Shown here piece after piece: positions 8,817-17,777 of a stretch of 64,000 nucleotides of DNA. The stretch is from assembly GCA_964567745.1 (NCBI GenBank), contig CAZMNY010000013.1, positions 62,001-126,000 on the forward strand. Reading direction: 5' to 3'. Every line of letters begins with the position of its first letter. Positions within the stretch are counted from its first letter, which is position 1. The notes beneath the pieces were generated by a model that saw only the letters and a program-made list of their open reading frames with translations, made no database searches and was not told the DNA's origin. The translations under genes were made by a program, and so were the position numbers. The stretch is from CAZMNY01 sp964567745. GTDB taxonomy: Bacteria; Planctomycetota; Planctomycetia; Pirellulales; Pirellulaceae.

Positions 8817-10583
8817 ATGACAATGGCAAAACGCTGGCGGTTTCATTCTCACGACGCGGAACGCATCGCCGCTTTGGAAAAGCGAGCGTCGGTATCGCCC
8901 GTTGTCGCTCAATTGCTCCTTTGCCGCGGAGTCGAGTCGGCTGAGGCGGTCAAGTCGTTCTTGGCCGCCAAGATGAGTGGTTTGCGAGATCCGCAATCGC
9001 TGCCCGACGTGCCCAAGGCGGTCGAGTGTATTGGTCAGGCGATCGCCGACAAGAAGCGGATTATTGTTTACGGCGATTACGATGCGGATGGGATGACGGG
9101 TGCCGCGATCTTGGTTCGTTGTTTGCGATTGCTCGACGCGGATGTCGGGTACCACGTGCCCAATCGGCTTGAAGAAGGTTACGGACTGAACGACGAGGCT
9201 CTTCGCAAGCTGGCCGATCACGGCGCGTCGCTCGTGATCTCAGTCGATTGCGGCATCGCCAGCGTGTCTCAAGCCAAGCTCGCCGAATCGCTCGGGCTGC
9301 AATTGGTCATCACCGATCACCACGAGTTCGCCGAATCGTTGCCGGAGGCGACCGCGATCGTTCACCCTCGATTGCCTGGCGGCGACTACCCGTTTGAAGG
9401 CCTATGCGGTGCCGGAGTCGCATTTAAATTGGCCTGGGCCTTGTGTCAGCACGCGAGTCAATCGGAGCGAGTGCCGGATCGCATGCGAACGTTTCTGTTG
9501 CGAGCGATCGGCTTGGCTGCGATGGGGACAGTGGCCGACGTCGTTCCGCTGCTCGATGAAAACCGACTTATTGTTCGTCACGGCTTGACCAGCCTTCGCG
9601 ACTACCCGGTGCTCGGCGTCAAGGAACTGATGCGAATCACAAAACTCAACGAGAAGCCATCTCTAAGCGCCGAGGACATTGGCTTCACGCTCGGGCCTCG
9701 ACTGAACGCTTCTGGGCGGTTGGGTCAGGCTCAGTTGGGTGTCGAGTTGTTGACGACCGACAATCCGGATCGAGCGGCGGCGTTGGCCGAGTACATCCAT
9801 GAGTTGAACAAGAGCCGCGACAGTTTGGAGCGGAGCATTTACTTGGCAGCCTTGAAGCAAGCTCAAGACGACTTCGATCCGTCGAATGACCCGGCGTTGG
9901 TATTGGCCGGGCATGGTTGGCATGCGGGCGTGATCGGGATTGTGGCGGGTCGATTGGCGGAGAAGTTCAATGTTCCGGTGGTCATCATTTCGCTCGACAA
10001 GTCGGGCGCGAAACCGGGCGTCGGGTCGGCTCGCAGCGCGTCCGGTTTCAACTTGCACGAGGCGATGGCGGAGAACGCTGAGAGTCTGGTTCGATTTGGA
10101 GGCCACGCGGCGGCCGCGGGATTGACGATTGAAGAGAAGCGGCTCGACGAATTTCGCGCCGGTTTCTGCGAGTATGCTGCGAGCGAGATCAGTACGGAGG
10201 CGAGGATTGCCGAGGTGAGTATCGACGCCGAGGCGCCGCTGAGTCAGTTGACGATGCAGACGGTGATGCAGATCGAGCAGCTGGCACCATTTGGCCAGGC
10301 CAATCCGAGGCCCGTGTTGTGTGCATCTGGAGTTGAATTGGCAGCGCCGCCGAAGACGATGGGCAAGACCGACCGTCACATGACCGTGCAGCTCAAGCAG
10401 CACGGAGTCACCCTCCGAGCTTTAGCCTTTGGCCAAGCCGACTGGGTCGGCCCCTTGGCCGAGAACGAGGGCCCGGTCGACATCGCCTACCGTCCGATGA
10501 TCAACGAGTTTCGCGGTTACCGCAAAGTCGAGCTTCACTTAGTCGATTGGCGTCCCACCCAAACCCCCGCCGCCGTCAGCTAG
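8817..10583 (+). CDS. recJ: Single-stranded-DNA-specific exonuclease RecJ
   Basis: 588 residues. DHH-superfamily motifs appear in order: VYGDYDADGMTGA (motif I, near residue 84), SVDCGI (motif II), ITDHHEF (motif III, DHH), HPRLPGGDYPFEGLCGAGVAFKLA (motif IV region), then the DHHA1 region with RSASGFNLHEAM and FGGHAAAAGLTIE. The C-terminal OB-like domain follows with APFGQANPRPVL. RecJ degrades 5' ends of single-stranded DNA in recombination and mismatch repair in the cytosol. Length is typical. Start ATG 8817 or ATG 8823; neither has a strong Shine-Dalgarno sequence. Confidence 0.95.
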   Translation: MTMAKRWRFHSHDAERIAALEKRASVSPVVAQLLLCRGVESAEAVKSFLAAKMSGLRDPQSLPDVPKAVECIGQAIADKKRIIVYGDYDADGMTGAAILVRCLRLLDADVGYHVPNRLEEGYGLNDEALRKLADHGASLVISVDCGIASVSQAKLAESLGLQLVITDHHEFAESLPEATAIVHPRLPGGDYPFEGLCGAGVAFKLAWALCQHASQSERVPDRMRTFLLRAIGLAAMGTVADVVPLLDENRLIVRHGLTSLRDYPVLGVKELMRITKLNEKPSLSAEDIGFTLGPRLNASGRLGQAQLGVELLTTDNPDRAAALAEYIHELNKSRDSLERSIYLAALKQAQDDFDPSNDPALVLAGHGWHAGVIGIVAGRLAEKFNVPVVIISLDKSGAKPGVGSARSASGFNLHEAMAENAESLVRFGGHAAAAGLTIEEKRLDEFRAGFCEYAASEISTEARIAEVSIDAEAPLSQLTMQTVMQIEQLAPFGQANPRPVLCASGVELAAPPKTMGKTDRHMTVQLKQHGVTLRALAFGQADWVGPLAENEGPVDIAYRPMINEFRGYRKVELHLVDWRPTQTPAAVS

Positions 10584-10705
10584 TCCACTTTTTGAATGCC
10601 GTCGCGAACCCGCCCCCGTCCGACCATGTCCCCAATGGAGTCCTCCTGTTGACAACCTCTTCACCCCCTCCCCTCCCTCCGCTAAGATAATCACACAACA
10701 CCCAT

Positions 10706-10779
10706 CGGGGCGTGGCTCAGCCTGGTAGAGCGCTGCGTTCGGGACGCAGAGGTCGCTGGTTCAAATCCAGTCGCCCCGA
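10706..10779 (+). tRNA. tRNA-Pro (anticodon CGG)
   Basis: A full cloverleaf can be drawn: acceptor CGGGGCG/CGCCCCG, D-arm GCTC/GAGC, anticodon stem CTGCG/CGCAG with loop TTCGGGA giving anticodon CGG, variable AGGTC, and a T-arm with TTCAAAT. Discriminator A at 10779, no encoded CCA. A T-run follows at once. Mobile-element genes begin just downstream, so the 3' end may have served as an integration site. Confidence 0.95.
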
Positions 10780-10801
10780 CTTTTTGCAAGACAATGACAC
10801 C

Positions 10802-10835
10802 AAAGGGGTTACGCCAAACACAGCGTGATCCCTTT
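10802..10835. repeat. Imperfect inverted repeat downstream of tRNA-Pro
   Basis: AAAGGGGTTACGC pairs imperfectly with GCGTGATCCCTTT across eight bases. It lies 22 bp after the tRNA, where an attachment region of the adjacent island would be expected. No duplicated tRNA 3' end was found within the window. Confidence 0.35.
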
Positions 10836-10943
10836 CGTCGTTTCTTGGCCTTGGTGATACCCTTGGAGATACCTTTTTTGCATTATTTCGTGCAATTCGA
10901 AGGCACCAAGAATTGACCCGTGTGTTGGGTGTGTGGCATTCCG

Positions 10944-11272
10944 CTAAGCGTCTCCGTCGCCGCTCGCTCGCATCGCGTACACATCCTCAGCAAAACGTTC
11001 AATGTGAGCCTTGAACGAGTCGTAGACCTTGGCGATGTCCACGAGGTTGGCTGATCGGTCCCAGAGTCTTCCGCCTTACCGTTACCCAGCCCGACCAATT
11101 CACCAGCGTACCTGGTCACACGCGAGAGCTGGCGGAAGCCCGACCTTGCCTGGCTGGCCATGAGCCATGTTCCATGGCCCTCTGGGTCTATTTCGAATTT
11201 ATGCATCAGGGTGACAGCAAATTCTTGCTGACGGGAAGACAGCCTGCGAAGATTGCTGCAGGATTTCCACAT
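10944..11272 (-). pseudogene. Frameshifted remnant of an unknown gene
   Basis: On the minus strand one frame reads SRQQEFAVTLMHKFEIDPEG and on through TRYAGELVGLGNG; a different frame then reads LWDRSANLVDIAKVYDSF to AMRASGDGDA and stop at 10944. The two protein-like segments abut near 11060-11090, so a single indel splits one coding sequence. Neither segment belongs to a family I recognise. Its upstream end overlaps the start of the plus-strand gene at 11253. It lies just after tRNA-Pro among mobile-element genes. Confidence 0.5.
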
Positions 11273-11978
11273 TGTCGCCGAGGAGCCACAAAACGTGCCT
11301 GACGAACTAACAATCGGCGACGCCGAGATCGACAGCCTCAAACAGCACTTGATTGATGACATGGACGCGTTTGCCGCCATCTACCAAAGGCGAGAAGGAC
11401 ACGCACTCAAAGATCGTGAGAAATGTGCGAAGAAGTTCCGCCCAGTCTGGACGGAGTACATCAACGGCTCGAAGAACGCCGAAAAGTACGACCCTGAGTA
11501 TCCTTCACCCGATGTCTGGCCAGGAGTCTTCCAAGAGTGGCTGAGAGAGCTTTATCCCCCAGACAAATCCGTGTGGAAGTACGAGCAGTACCGCATTGAC
11601 TGTATGCTCAGGATCGGCCGCGACCGCAAGACCGGCGACTACAAGATCCTCGTTGCATTTCAGCAGGAGAACGACCCCAGCGAAATCATCCTGCACACAC
11701 GCGAGATGTACGACTATAGCATCCCTGAGAAGGTCGTTCTGATTTGGTCAGACGACAAACAGACGATCAAGCAGGTCGCTGAGAAAGCACGGCAGGTTCC
11801 TGGGCTCGCGGCCGCAAGGGGCGTCAAGAATGCGGGCAACATCCATGTGCTGATCGCCAATCGAGAGATCCGGGATTTCTGGCTCGAACGACACCCTGAT
11901 TTGCCAGTAGACCTATTTGAGTACGTGTTCATCCGCTCGGATATTGATCAGCCATCAAATTCCACCAACGTTGGTTGA
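11253..11978 (+). CDS. Hypothetical protein in the mobile island
   Basis: 241 residues if started at TTG 11253; ATG 11361 would give a 205-residue protein. Composition is normal for a soluble protein, rich in charged residues, without a signal peptide or membrane segment. Visible stretches include WKYEQYRIDCMLRIGRDRKTG and YSIPEKVVLIWSDDKQT. I do not recognise a family or active site. The 3' end overlaps the truncated end of the convergent ATPase gene by about 50 bp, which suggests that an insertion or deletion joined two unrelated segments here. Confidence 0.5.
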   Translation: MLQDFHIVAEEPQNVPDELTIGDAEIDSLKQHLIDDMDAFAAIYQRREGHALKDREKCAKKFRPVWTEYINGSKNAEKYDPEYPSPDVWPGVFQEWLRELYPPDKSVWKYEQYRIDCMLRIGRDRKTGDYKILVAFQQENDPSEIILHTREMYDYSIPEKVVLIWSDDKQTIKQVAEKARQVPGLAAARGVKNAGNIHVLIANREIRDFWLERHPDLPVDLFEYVFIRSDIDQPSNSTNVG

Positions 11979-13407
11979 ATCTTAGCAAGTTTGTACTCTG
12001 CCAGCTCGCATGCGGTCCGGTCGCGAACAGCAGCTTCAGGATCGATAGCAATTCGTCCGCGATTCGTCGCGGCGAACTGATGCCAGTTGCCAAGGGGTTG
12101 AACGCCACAGGGTGCTCCTCGTCGCTCGGATCAAGGAGCACGACATCCCGCTCTCGGTCTGGCGGGATCTTCTTCAACACGGAGATCACGAGATCGCCGT
12201 GCGGATCAAGCAAGCCGACGCCGAGCCCGCAACGAATATCGGACAGCAACATGTTCTCAATCAGGGTCGACTTGCCTACACCAGTTTTTCCAATGGCCCA
12301 AACGTGACGCCGTCGGTCTGGAAGTAGAACGCCAACAGCACGATTCTGTCCGCGATATGTCGTCTGCCCGATGATAGTGAGCGGTACGCCGGGTTGTTCT
12401 TCTGGTAGTACACGAGGAGGCGCTAGACGGCGATGTGCGTTGGCATCGATATCCGGATCGGCCTTGTCGATCTGCGGCAAGTGCCACAGGGTCGCAAGTT
12501 CCTCGGTGTTAAGGATGCAACGGCGCGGCTTGTTCACGGTCGCGAAGCCGTTCAAGTTGGGTAGATCGAACTGTGCAAAGGCTGCTCCGAGCGCACGGAG
12601 ATGTTGTTGTGCGAGCTTCCGCGTTGGAGCAGTGACGGAAAGACGGAGCGACGCGTCGAACAAGTGCTTCTGAAGTTTGCTGATACAGGCCTGCAAGTCG
12701 GACTCGCGATCGTGCGATGCTGCTGCCTCGTCTGCTTTAAGGTTGCGGAGGGCTCCTTCATCCAGCGGCAACGGAATTGAGTGCCGTAGTGCTGAGAGTA
12801 GGGGAGCGGCGCATGTGTAACGCAGCCACCACGGCAACAACGCAAGCTGCAAATACGCTTCCGTGCGTCGCTCGGCACGCTGAAACTCACGTGCCTTCAG
12901 CTTGAGCAATGCTTCGGTAGCACGGGAACGGTAGGCATCCGAGTGTGGAGACAATTGAATATCGACCCTTACGGCTACGTCTGACTCAACCGGCATCTTG
13001 ATGGCTGCCAGAACGCCGTTTAGAGGATCGATAATCTGCCGGCTTGCCGCGTCGAGCAACTGCGGATGCCTCTTAATCGGCAACGCCGCCGATCGCCGCA
13101 ATCGCAAATGACGTCCAAAGCCGATATGAGCGAGGTTCGGCTCGATCAGCCGTTCCTCCGCCTCAAGCACCTCCGCGCCGCTGTAAGCGGCATAGAATGC
13201 TCTCTCCGTGGTATCTCGCAAGTGGTCCGGAACGCGAACAAAGAACGACACAACGCCTTGGACGTTGGCAATGATGAGCGTGAGTTGGGCGGAGTCCTTG
13301 TGAGCGTGCAACGAGCTGAGGAATTCTTCGACGACGAGAGGCGGTTGATCTTCGGAAGGCCCCGGCTTGATTTGCAGTAGTACCAATTCGGGGCTCAAGT
13401 ACACCAC
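11929..13407 (-). CDS. VirD4/HerA-like DNA-transfer ATPase, C-terminally truncated
   Basis: 492 residues from a GTG start. An unknown alpha/beta N-terminal half is followed by a P-loop domain: WAIGKTGVGKSTLIENMLL (Walker A, near residue 330) and GVGLLDPHGDLV (Walker B-like), then VLLDPSDEEHPVAFNPLA. This order is typical of VirD4/TraD/HerA-type conjugation or packaging ATPases, which usually run several hundred residues longer. Here the sequence ends soon after LLSILKLLFATGPHASWQ, running into the convergent hypothetical gene, so the sensor and C-terminal parts are missing. It is probably non-functional or reduced. It follows a 120-residue gene and a replication-relaxation gene on the same strand. 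Confidence 0.7.
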   Translation of the reverse strand: MVYLSPELVLLQIKPGPSEDQPPLVVEEFLSSLHAHKDSAQLTLIIANVQGVVSFFVRVPDHLRDTTERAFYAAYSGAEVLEAEERLIEPNLAHIGFGRHLRLRRSAALPIKRHPQLLDAASRQIIDPLNGVLAAIKMPVESDVAVRVDIQLSPHSDAYRSRATEALLKLKAREFQRAERRTEAYLQLALLPWWLRYTCAAPLLSALRHSIPLPLDEGALRNLKADEAAASHDRESDLQACISKLQKHLFDASLRLSVTAPTRKLAQQHLRALGAAFAQFDLPNLNGFATVNKPRRCILNTEELATLWHLPQIDKADPDIDANAHRRLAPPRVLPEEQPGVPLTIIGQTTYRGQNRAVGVLLPDRRRHVWAIGKTGVGKSTLIENMLLSDIRCGLGVGLLDPHGDLVISVLKKIPPDRERDVVLLDPSDEEHPVAFNPLATGISSPRRIADELLSILKLLFATGPHASWQSTNLLRFNQRWWNLMADQYPSG

Positions 13408-13423
13408 ACAACCAGCGCATCAG

Positions 13424-13786
13424 TCAAAGGTCGTTTCGCTCACCATAAAGAACGTCGGCGATAAACTCGCGGGCCACGTCGAGCCAATCAACGCCTGCGT
13501 CTGTGAGATGTTCCTGAATCGCTTTGTCTTCCGAGTAGGTCACCATTCTGAACAAAGTCTCTCGAAGATCGTTCCTGGCTCGCGCCGCAACTCTTCCGAC
13601 GCCGTGTTTCAGATTGCCTCGCGGCGGGTGGTTCTCAAGCGTTTGCAACGTGACGCGGAAACAGTCGTCGTAGAGCGCCTCGTTTTGCTCGACGAGCGAC
13701 ATGAGAATAAAGGTGTCTTCGTTGACGACCGGCATAGGCCGAGCAGCGTGCCGCATTGCTTCCCGAAGCGCAAGTGAATCGCGCAT
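13424..13786 (-). CDS. Small hypothetical protein of the mobile island
   Basis: 120 residues, soluble, mostly helical in appearance (RARNDLRETLFRMVTYSEDKA). No domain recognised. It lies 16 bp upstream of the VirD4-like gene and 165 bp downstream of the replication-relaxation gene, all on the minus strand, which suggests one transcript and a role in element transfer or maintenance. The start ATG 13786 is uncertain. Confidence 0.55.
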   Translation of the reverse strand: MRDSLALREAMRHAARPMPVVNEDTFILMSLVEQNEALYDDCFRVTLQTLENHPPRGNLKHGVGRVAARARNDLRETLFRMVTYSEDKAIQEHLTDAGVDWLDVAREFIADVLYGERNDL

Positions 13787-13951
13787 GATTTGCGTAGGCG
13801 AAGATCGCTCGCGCGCCGCGGTCCCTGGGCGGCCTAGCAGAGCAATCCGTTGCCTCCTGCCTCAGCGATGGGCAATGGAATCGTCGTCCCAATTGCAGCC
13901 GACTTCGCGGACAGACTTACTTTCCTCGGTGGGTGAGCCTCCCTGAAGGCC

Positions 13952-15052
13952 TTAAGCCGAAGCGGCTGACGTGACAGCCGGCATACCCATTTGAGAACGC
14001 TCCAGTTGTCGCCGAAGCCGATCCACAACCCCGCTCTCATGAGAACAGGTCGCGGAGATTAGCGCGGGGTCTACCGTAAGGCAAGCAATCGAGCGCCCAA
14101 AATGGTCGAAGAAGCGAGGACGGGTCAGAGCGCCGTTCTCAGCGAGGAAGTGCTCTATCGTCGCGAACATAAACAATGGCCGATTGGGATCGCGCAGCGT
14201 TTCCCGCACGACGGCCATTACGTTGCGAAGCCGACCGCGACTGTTCTGGCGGAACGTGATGACTGGAATGAGATACTCGCCTTGATAGCACGCACTGTGG
14301 TGGTCGTACTTTTGCACCATCCGCCGGATCGTTTTGACTTCGTCATCACCAAGCAGCCGTTCCGTTCCTCCGTCGAGTTCAAACGGGCGCAGGTACTGCC
14401 TGCCATCTGGTGTCTCAAACTCGATGACCAAGTCCGGAAATATCTTCAGGGGCATCGCTTGTTTAGTAGCAGGATTGACTCGAACCAATGTTCTCAGAGG
14501 CGTTCGCATGGCATAGTCGCCTCGAATGCCAAAAGAGATGCTGTTGCGACTGTGGCAACGAGTCATCTGTATGCAATCTCTCTTTGCCTGCACGCAACAT
14601 TGCGCGAAGACATCACCGACTGCTTCTTCGTGGCGTTGGTCTCGATGGGCGATCGGTTGAAAGAACGCTGATCGCCTCGTGGTCTTGCGCCGGGCATCGC
14701 CGGAGCGATACGTCTTCTTCGGCAACGGCTGGTTCGGAAACAAGTATTGGAAGCCACGCTCGGTGATGAAGAAGTATCGCGTGACTCTTCCATCGATGGA
14801 GTATTGGGACTGCTCAACGAACTCGTCGTCGATTGCACGACGGAGCAAGTTTTCGAGTGTACGGCTCTCGCGATAGGTGCGCCCGCGTACATGGCGATCG
14901 CGAATCGGAAATGGGTAAGTGAAGGTGGAGTTAAGTCTGAGGAGTTGTCGCTTGCTAAGCGGATGGCCGTGGAGTGCCAACAACACCTCTCGCAGGCGTT
15001 TATCGAAGGTTTCAGGTTTGGGTGGAGGAATTGTCGGGGAATTGCTTGCCAT
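13952..15052 (-). CDS. Replication-relaxation family protein
   Basis: 366 residues. The N-terminal 120 residues look like a winged helix (LREVLLALHGHPLSKRQLLRL, then VTRYFFITERGFQYLF). The central part contains FPDLVIEFETPDGRQYLRPFELDGGTE (in two overlapping runs: a DLVIEFETPDG strand and a PFELDGGTE acidic motif), the hallmark of the replication-relaxation family, accessory factors of mobilisable plasmids and conjugative elements. Residues 115-170 are Arg-rich. The neighbouring VirD4-like ATPase and primase-like gene support a transfer or replication module. It diverges from the primase gene with 57 bp between starts. Confidence 0.7.
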   Translation of the reverse strand: MASNSPTIPPPKPETFDKRLREVLLALHGHPLSKRQLLRLNSTFTYPFPIRDRHVRGRTYRESRTLENLLRRAIDDEFVEQSQYSIDGRVTRYFFITERGFQYLFPNQPLPKKTYRSGDARRKTTRRSAFFQPIAHRDQRHEEAVGDVFAQCCVQAKRDCIQMTRCHSRNSISFGIRGDYAMRTPLRTLVRVNPATKQAMPLKIFPDLVIEFETPDGRQYLRPFELDGGTERLLGDDEVKTIRRMVQKYDHHSACYQGEYLIPVITFRQNSRGRLRNVMAVVRETLRDPNRPLFMFATIEHFLAENGALTRPRFFDHFGRSIACLTVDPALISATCSHESGVVDRLRRQLERSQMGMPAVTSAASA

Positions 15053-15109
15053 AGGGTTGGACTGAAGCGTAACATCGCCACCTTTTTTGTCCCATAACTT
15101 GTACTTGCC

Positions 15110-16360
15110 ATGTCAGCAGAGAGTACGTCCAAATTCGTTTCTATCGATCAGATCCGCCGCGAACAGACGATCACGCCAGAACGCCTAGCTGAGTTTCACG
15201 GCGTCGCAATGCCGGTCCCAGTCGAAACAGGCAAGGAAGTTCGCATTGCGTGTCCATTCCCAAACTGCGGAAAGCAAGGACCAACTGGCAACAAAGCGAT
15301 CGCGGTTCAACAGGAGACATGTGGCTTCGTTTGGAAGTGCTTCCAGTACGGTTGCCACAAAGGTGGCAATGATGTTGCTTTCAACGATCTTCTGCGCGAT
15401 GGACTCGGCGATGGCCGGCCTCGTGGACCGCGATTCAAGGAGAACCTAGCCGACTATCAACAGATGGCTGGCGGAGTGGGTCGGCGAACGGAAGTAAATG
15501 TGCCGCCAGTTCCCGTGACCGCATTGCAAAGCGGTGACGAAGACGAGTCGGAAGAGAACGTGCCGCTGGAAAACAGCGACAATGAAAGCGTCCGCGCACT
15601 CGTGGACTTGCCAAACAAGTTCATCACCAACCAAGGCAAGATGCCACCGTACGCCGCGTCGTATCAGCGGCATCGAAAATGGTTCCTTGATCCCGCGCGA
15701 GTCCTTGAGGATTGGGGAGTTGGTTATCTGCCAAAAGGAACGAAGGGCGAACGTATGGGTGGCACGATGCGTGACAAGATGGTCTTTCCGATCAACGATC
15801 CCGACGGCAAGCTGCTCGCATACTGCGGTCGCGATCCTGACTGGGAGCAGAAGCATGCACACTGGAGCAGCTTGTCCGAGGAAAGGCGGTCTCAAGAAGC
15901 CGAGCCACCCAAGTGGCGATTCCCAAGTCGCAAGATGTTTCGTAAGGGTCGGGAGTTGTTTGGTCAGGAAAGAGTGATGGCGGAGGGTGCCGAGCGCAAG
16001 CTCAGCGAACAGGGTGGATTGTGGGTCGTGGAAGGGCCTGGTGATGTGATCAACTTGTCACAAGCAGACATCTTGTCGGTTGCCCTGATGTGGAACGGCG
16101 CAACACCTCAACAAGTGGTGAAGTTGACACGGATCGCGTGGGATCACGCGGCTGGTCACATCGTCCCGATGTTTGACCTGGATGACGAAGGCCAGAAAGG
16201 GATGTGGCGGTTCATGCAAGAGATGGCCAAGCATGCCTATATCCGAGTGGCTTGGAATACTGGTGGCGGCGCTGAGAAGTGGCAAGGCAAGCAACCCGAA
16301 GACTTATCGATTACCGAACTGAACGGAGTGAAGGAGCGGGTGGTGTGTACTGGCAAGTGA
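15110..16360 (+). CDS. Zinc-finger/Toprim primase-like protein
   Basis: 416 residues. A putative zinc site is formed by CPFPNCG near residue 49 and CGFVWKCFQYGCHKGG near residue 69. A C-terminal Toprim-like domain shows LWVVEGPGDVINLSQAD (acidic motif VEGPGD) and VPMFDLDDEGQKG (DxD). This combination is that of plasmid or phage primases and primase-like replication proteins, which make RNA primers on single-stranded DNA. An acidic linker (about 140-165) separates the halves. It ends 300 bp before the assembly gap, so a helicase partner could be lost there. Confidence 0.65.
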   Translation: MSAESTSKFVSIDQIRREQTITPERLAEFHGVAMPVPVETGKEVRIACPFPNCGKQGPTGNKAIAVQQETCGFVWKCFQYGCHKGGNDVAFNDLLRDGLGDGRPRGPRFKENLADYQQMAGGVGRRTEVNVPPVPVTALQSGDEDESEENVPLENSDNESVRALVDLPNKFITNQGKMPPYAASYQRHRKWFLDPARVLEDWGVGYLPKGTKGERMGGTMRDKMVFPINDPDGKLLAYCGRDPDWEQKHAHWSSLSEERRSQEAEPPKWRFPSRKMFRKGRELFGQERVMAEGAERKLSEQGGLWVVEGPGDVINLSQADILSVALMWNGATPQQVVKLTRIAWDHAAGHIVPMFDLDDEGQKGMWRFMQEMAKHAYIRVAWNTGGGAEKWQGKQPEDLSITELNGVKERVVCTGK

Positions 16361-16522
16361 CTTGTCGCGGCCGGCGGTCGCTACGCAACCGACATTGTGG
16401 CCAGCGAGAAGACAGTGTTGAGTCGGTGCGATTAGCCCGACGTGCCGTAACAGCTCCGCGCGTACTCGGCGGTGGGCGAGAAGTGTGTGCACAGCACGCG
16501 GGCGAGCATCACCTATTCGCAT

Positions 16523-16778
16523 CACTGCCCACAACGTCCGCGACCCGCGGTGGTGGAGCCTCGTAGATCCGGGTACCGGTCGAAGGGACCAGTCGTAACC
16601 ACCGCGGGTGGGGGGGGGGGGGGGGGGGCCGCCCGCGCGGCGGGGGGGGGGGGGGCGCAGGGGGCCGCCCNNNNNNNNNNCACTCCCCACACCGCCCGCG
16701 ACCCGCGGGGGTGGAGCCTCGTAGATCGGGGTCCGGGTCTATGGCACCTGTCGAAACCCCGGGGGGTGGCGGGCGTCC
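16523..16778. other. Assembly gap with duplicated noisy flanks
   Basis: A 10-base N run (16671-16680) is preceded by long G homopolymers (about 16607-16665). The 68 bp before them (16523-16590) match the 68 bp after the gap (16681-16748) at about 58 positions, without shifts. The same locus appears to have been read twice with errors and scaffolded as two copies. No gene is called in 16361-16943. Confidence 0.8.
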
Positions 16779-16831
16779 CGCCCGCGTGCTGTGCCTCATA
16801 GAGGAGTAAAAAGACCGCACCAGCAAGCCGA

Positions 16832-16860
16832 GTCCGCTATACGGCTCCGCCGTTGCGGAC
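16832..16860. terminator. Strong hairpin downstream of the ppsA operon
   Basis: GTCCGC (16832-16837) pairs with GCGGAC (16855-16860), with an inner ACGGC-tcc-GCCGT stem. It lies 84 bp beyond the minus-strand stop at 16944; a short U-run follows about 17 bases later on that strand. Possible terminator of the operon. Confidence 0.4.
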
Positions 16861-16943
16861 GGAGAATAGCAGCACGACATTCCGATACGTGTCGGAGAGG
16901 ATTCCGGGGGTTGTTGCGTGGATTGCAGGGACGGACAAGCTGA

Positions 16944-17777
16944 CTATGCAGCTTTTAGCATTGTGAGTTCGATAACTTCGCTAGCGACCTCTTCGACCGC
17001 CATGTACGAGACGTCGATGGTTCGCCAATTGTGCTGCTTCATCAGCGATTGGGCGTCGCGAAGTTCTTTGGCAATGGAACGTAGGTTAGTGTAGTTCGGA
17101 AGATTCGCGGCACGGATTGCGCCGCGGCGGGCTTCGCGGATGTGTTGCAACCGATGAGGGTTCATCGTTAACCCGATGACATTGTTTGAATTGAGTTGAA
17201 GAAGCTCGTCGGATGGGTCGAAACTGGGGACGAGCGGGATGTTGGCGGCGCGGATGCCTCGATAGGCGAGATAGAAGCAGGTGACGCTCTTCGAGACTCG
17301 CGAAACCCCGACCAAGACGACATCGGATCGGTTCAAGTCCTTCACACGAGCGCCATCGTCGTGAGCCAACGTGAAGTCGACCGCGTCGATTCGCTCAAAC
17401 TGCTCTTGGTTCAATTCGTACGACAGGCCAGGCTGGTTTCGAGGCGTGCCGTCGAGGTGGTCATCGAACAGACTCAAGGTAGGTCCGAGTAGGTCGACGG
17501 CATGAATGTCGCGGAGTTGGCATTCGCGCGAGACAGTTTCTCGTACTTCGGGATCGACCAGCGTGTGACAAAGGATCGCCCGCTTCGCTTGGGCTGCGTC
17601 GATCACTTTCAATGCCGCCTTTGGCGTTTGCACACGCGGCTTCAACACGATCTTCACGTTCGGGTTGTCGAACTGAGCCAACGCGGATTGAACAACCTGC
17701 TCGCCGGTGCGGCCTGTTCCACCGGATAGGATGACGATCGAAAGTGGCTTGCTGCGATGGTGGCGTTTGACAGCCAT
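16944..17777 (-). CDS. ppsR: PEP synthase regulatory protein (kinase/pyrophosphorylase, DUF299 family)
   Basis: 277 residues from ATG 17777, which overlaps the ppsA stop as TGATG; GTG 17780 is an alternative. Features of the family: N-terminal IVILSGGTGRTGEQVV, a P-loop-like GVSRVSKSVTCFYLA (near residue 155), and NVIGLTMNPHRLQHIREAR. Members phosphorylate a Thr of PEP synthase (or PPDK) using ADP and reverse this by phosphorolysis, switching gluconeogenic carbon flow. Coupling to ppsA in one operon strongly supports that partner. A sigma-54-type promoter lies upstream of the first gene of the operon. Confidence 0.9.
   Translation of the reverse strand: MAVKRHHRSKPLSIVILSGGTGRTGEQVVQSALAQFDNPNVKIVLKPRVQTPKAALKVIDAAQAKRAILCHTLVDPEVRETVSRECQLRDIHAVDLLGPTLSLFDDHLDGTPRNQPGLSYELNQEQFERIDAVDFTLAHDDGARVKDLNRSDVVLVGVSRVSKSVTCFYLAYRGIRAANIPLVPSFDPSDELLQLNSNNVIGLTMNPHRLQHIREARRGAIRAANLPNYTNLRSIAKELRDAQSLMKQHNWRTIDVSYMAVEEVASEVIELTMLKAA

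Noticed and set aside
10883..11380. 165-codon minus-strand frame as one intact gene
   Set aside because: Its two ends are out-of-frame shadows; protein-like sequence switches frame near 11060-11090, so it is called a remnant.
16600..16670. G-quadruplex-forming tract
   Set aside because: Homopolymers border an N gap and noisy duplicate flanks, so they are most likely sequencing artefacts.
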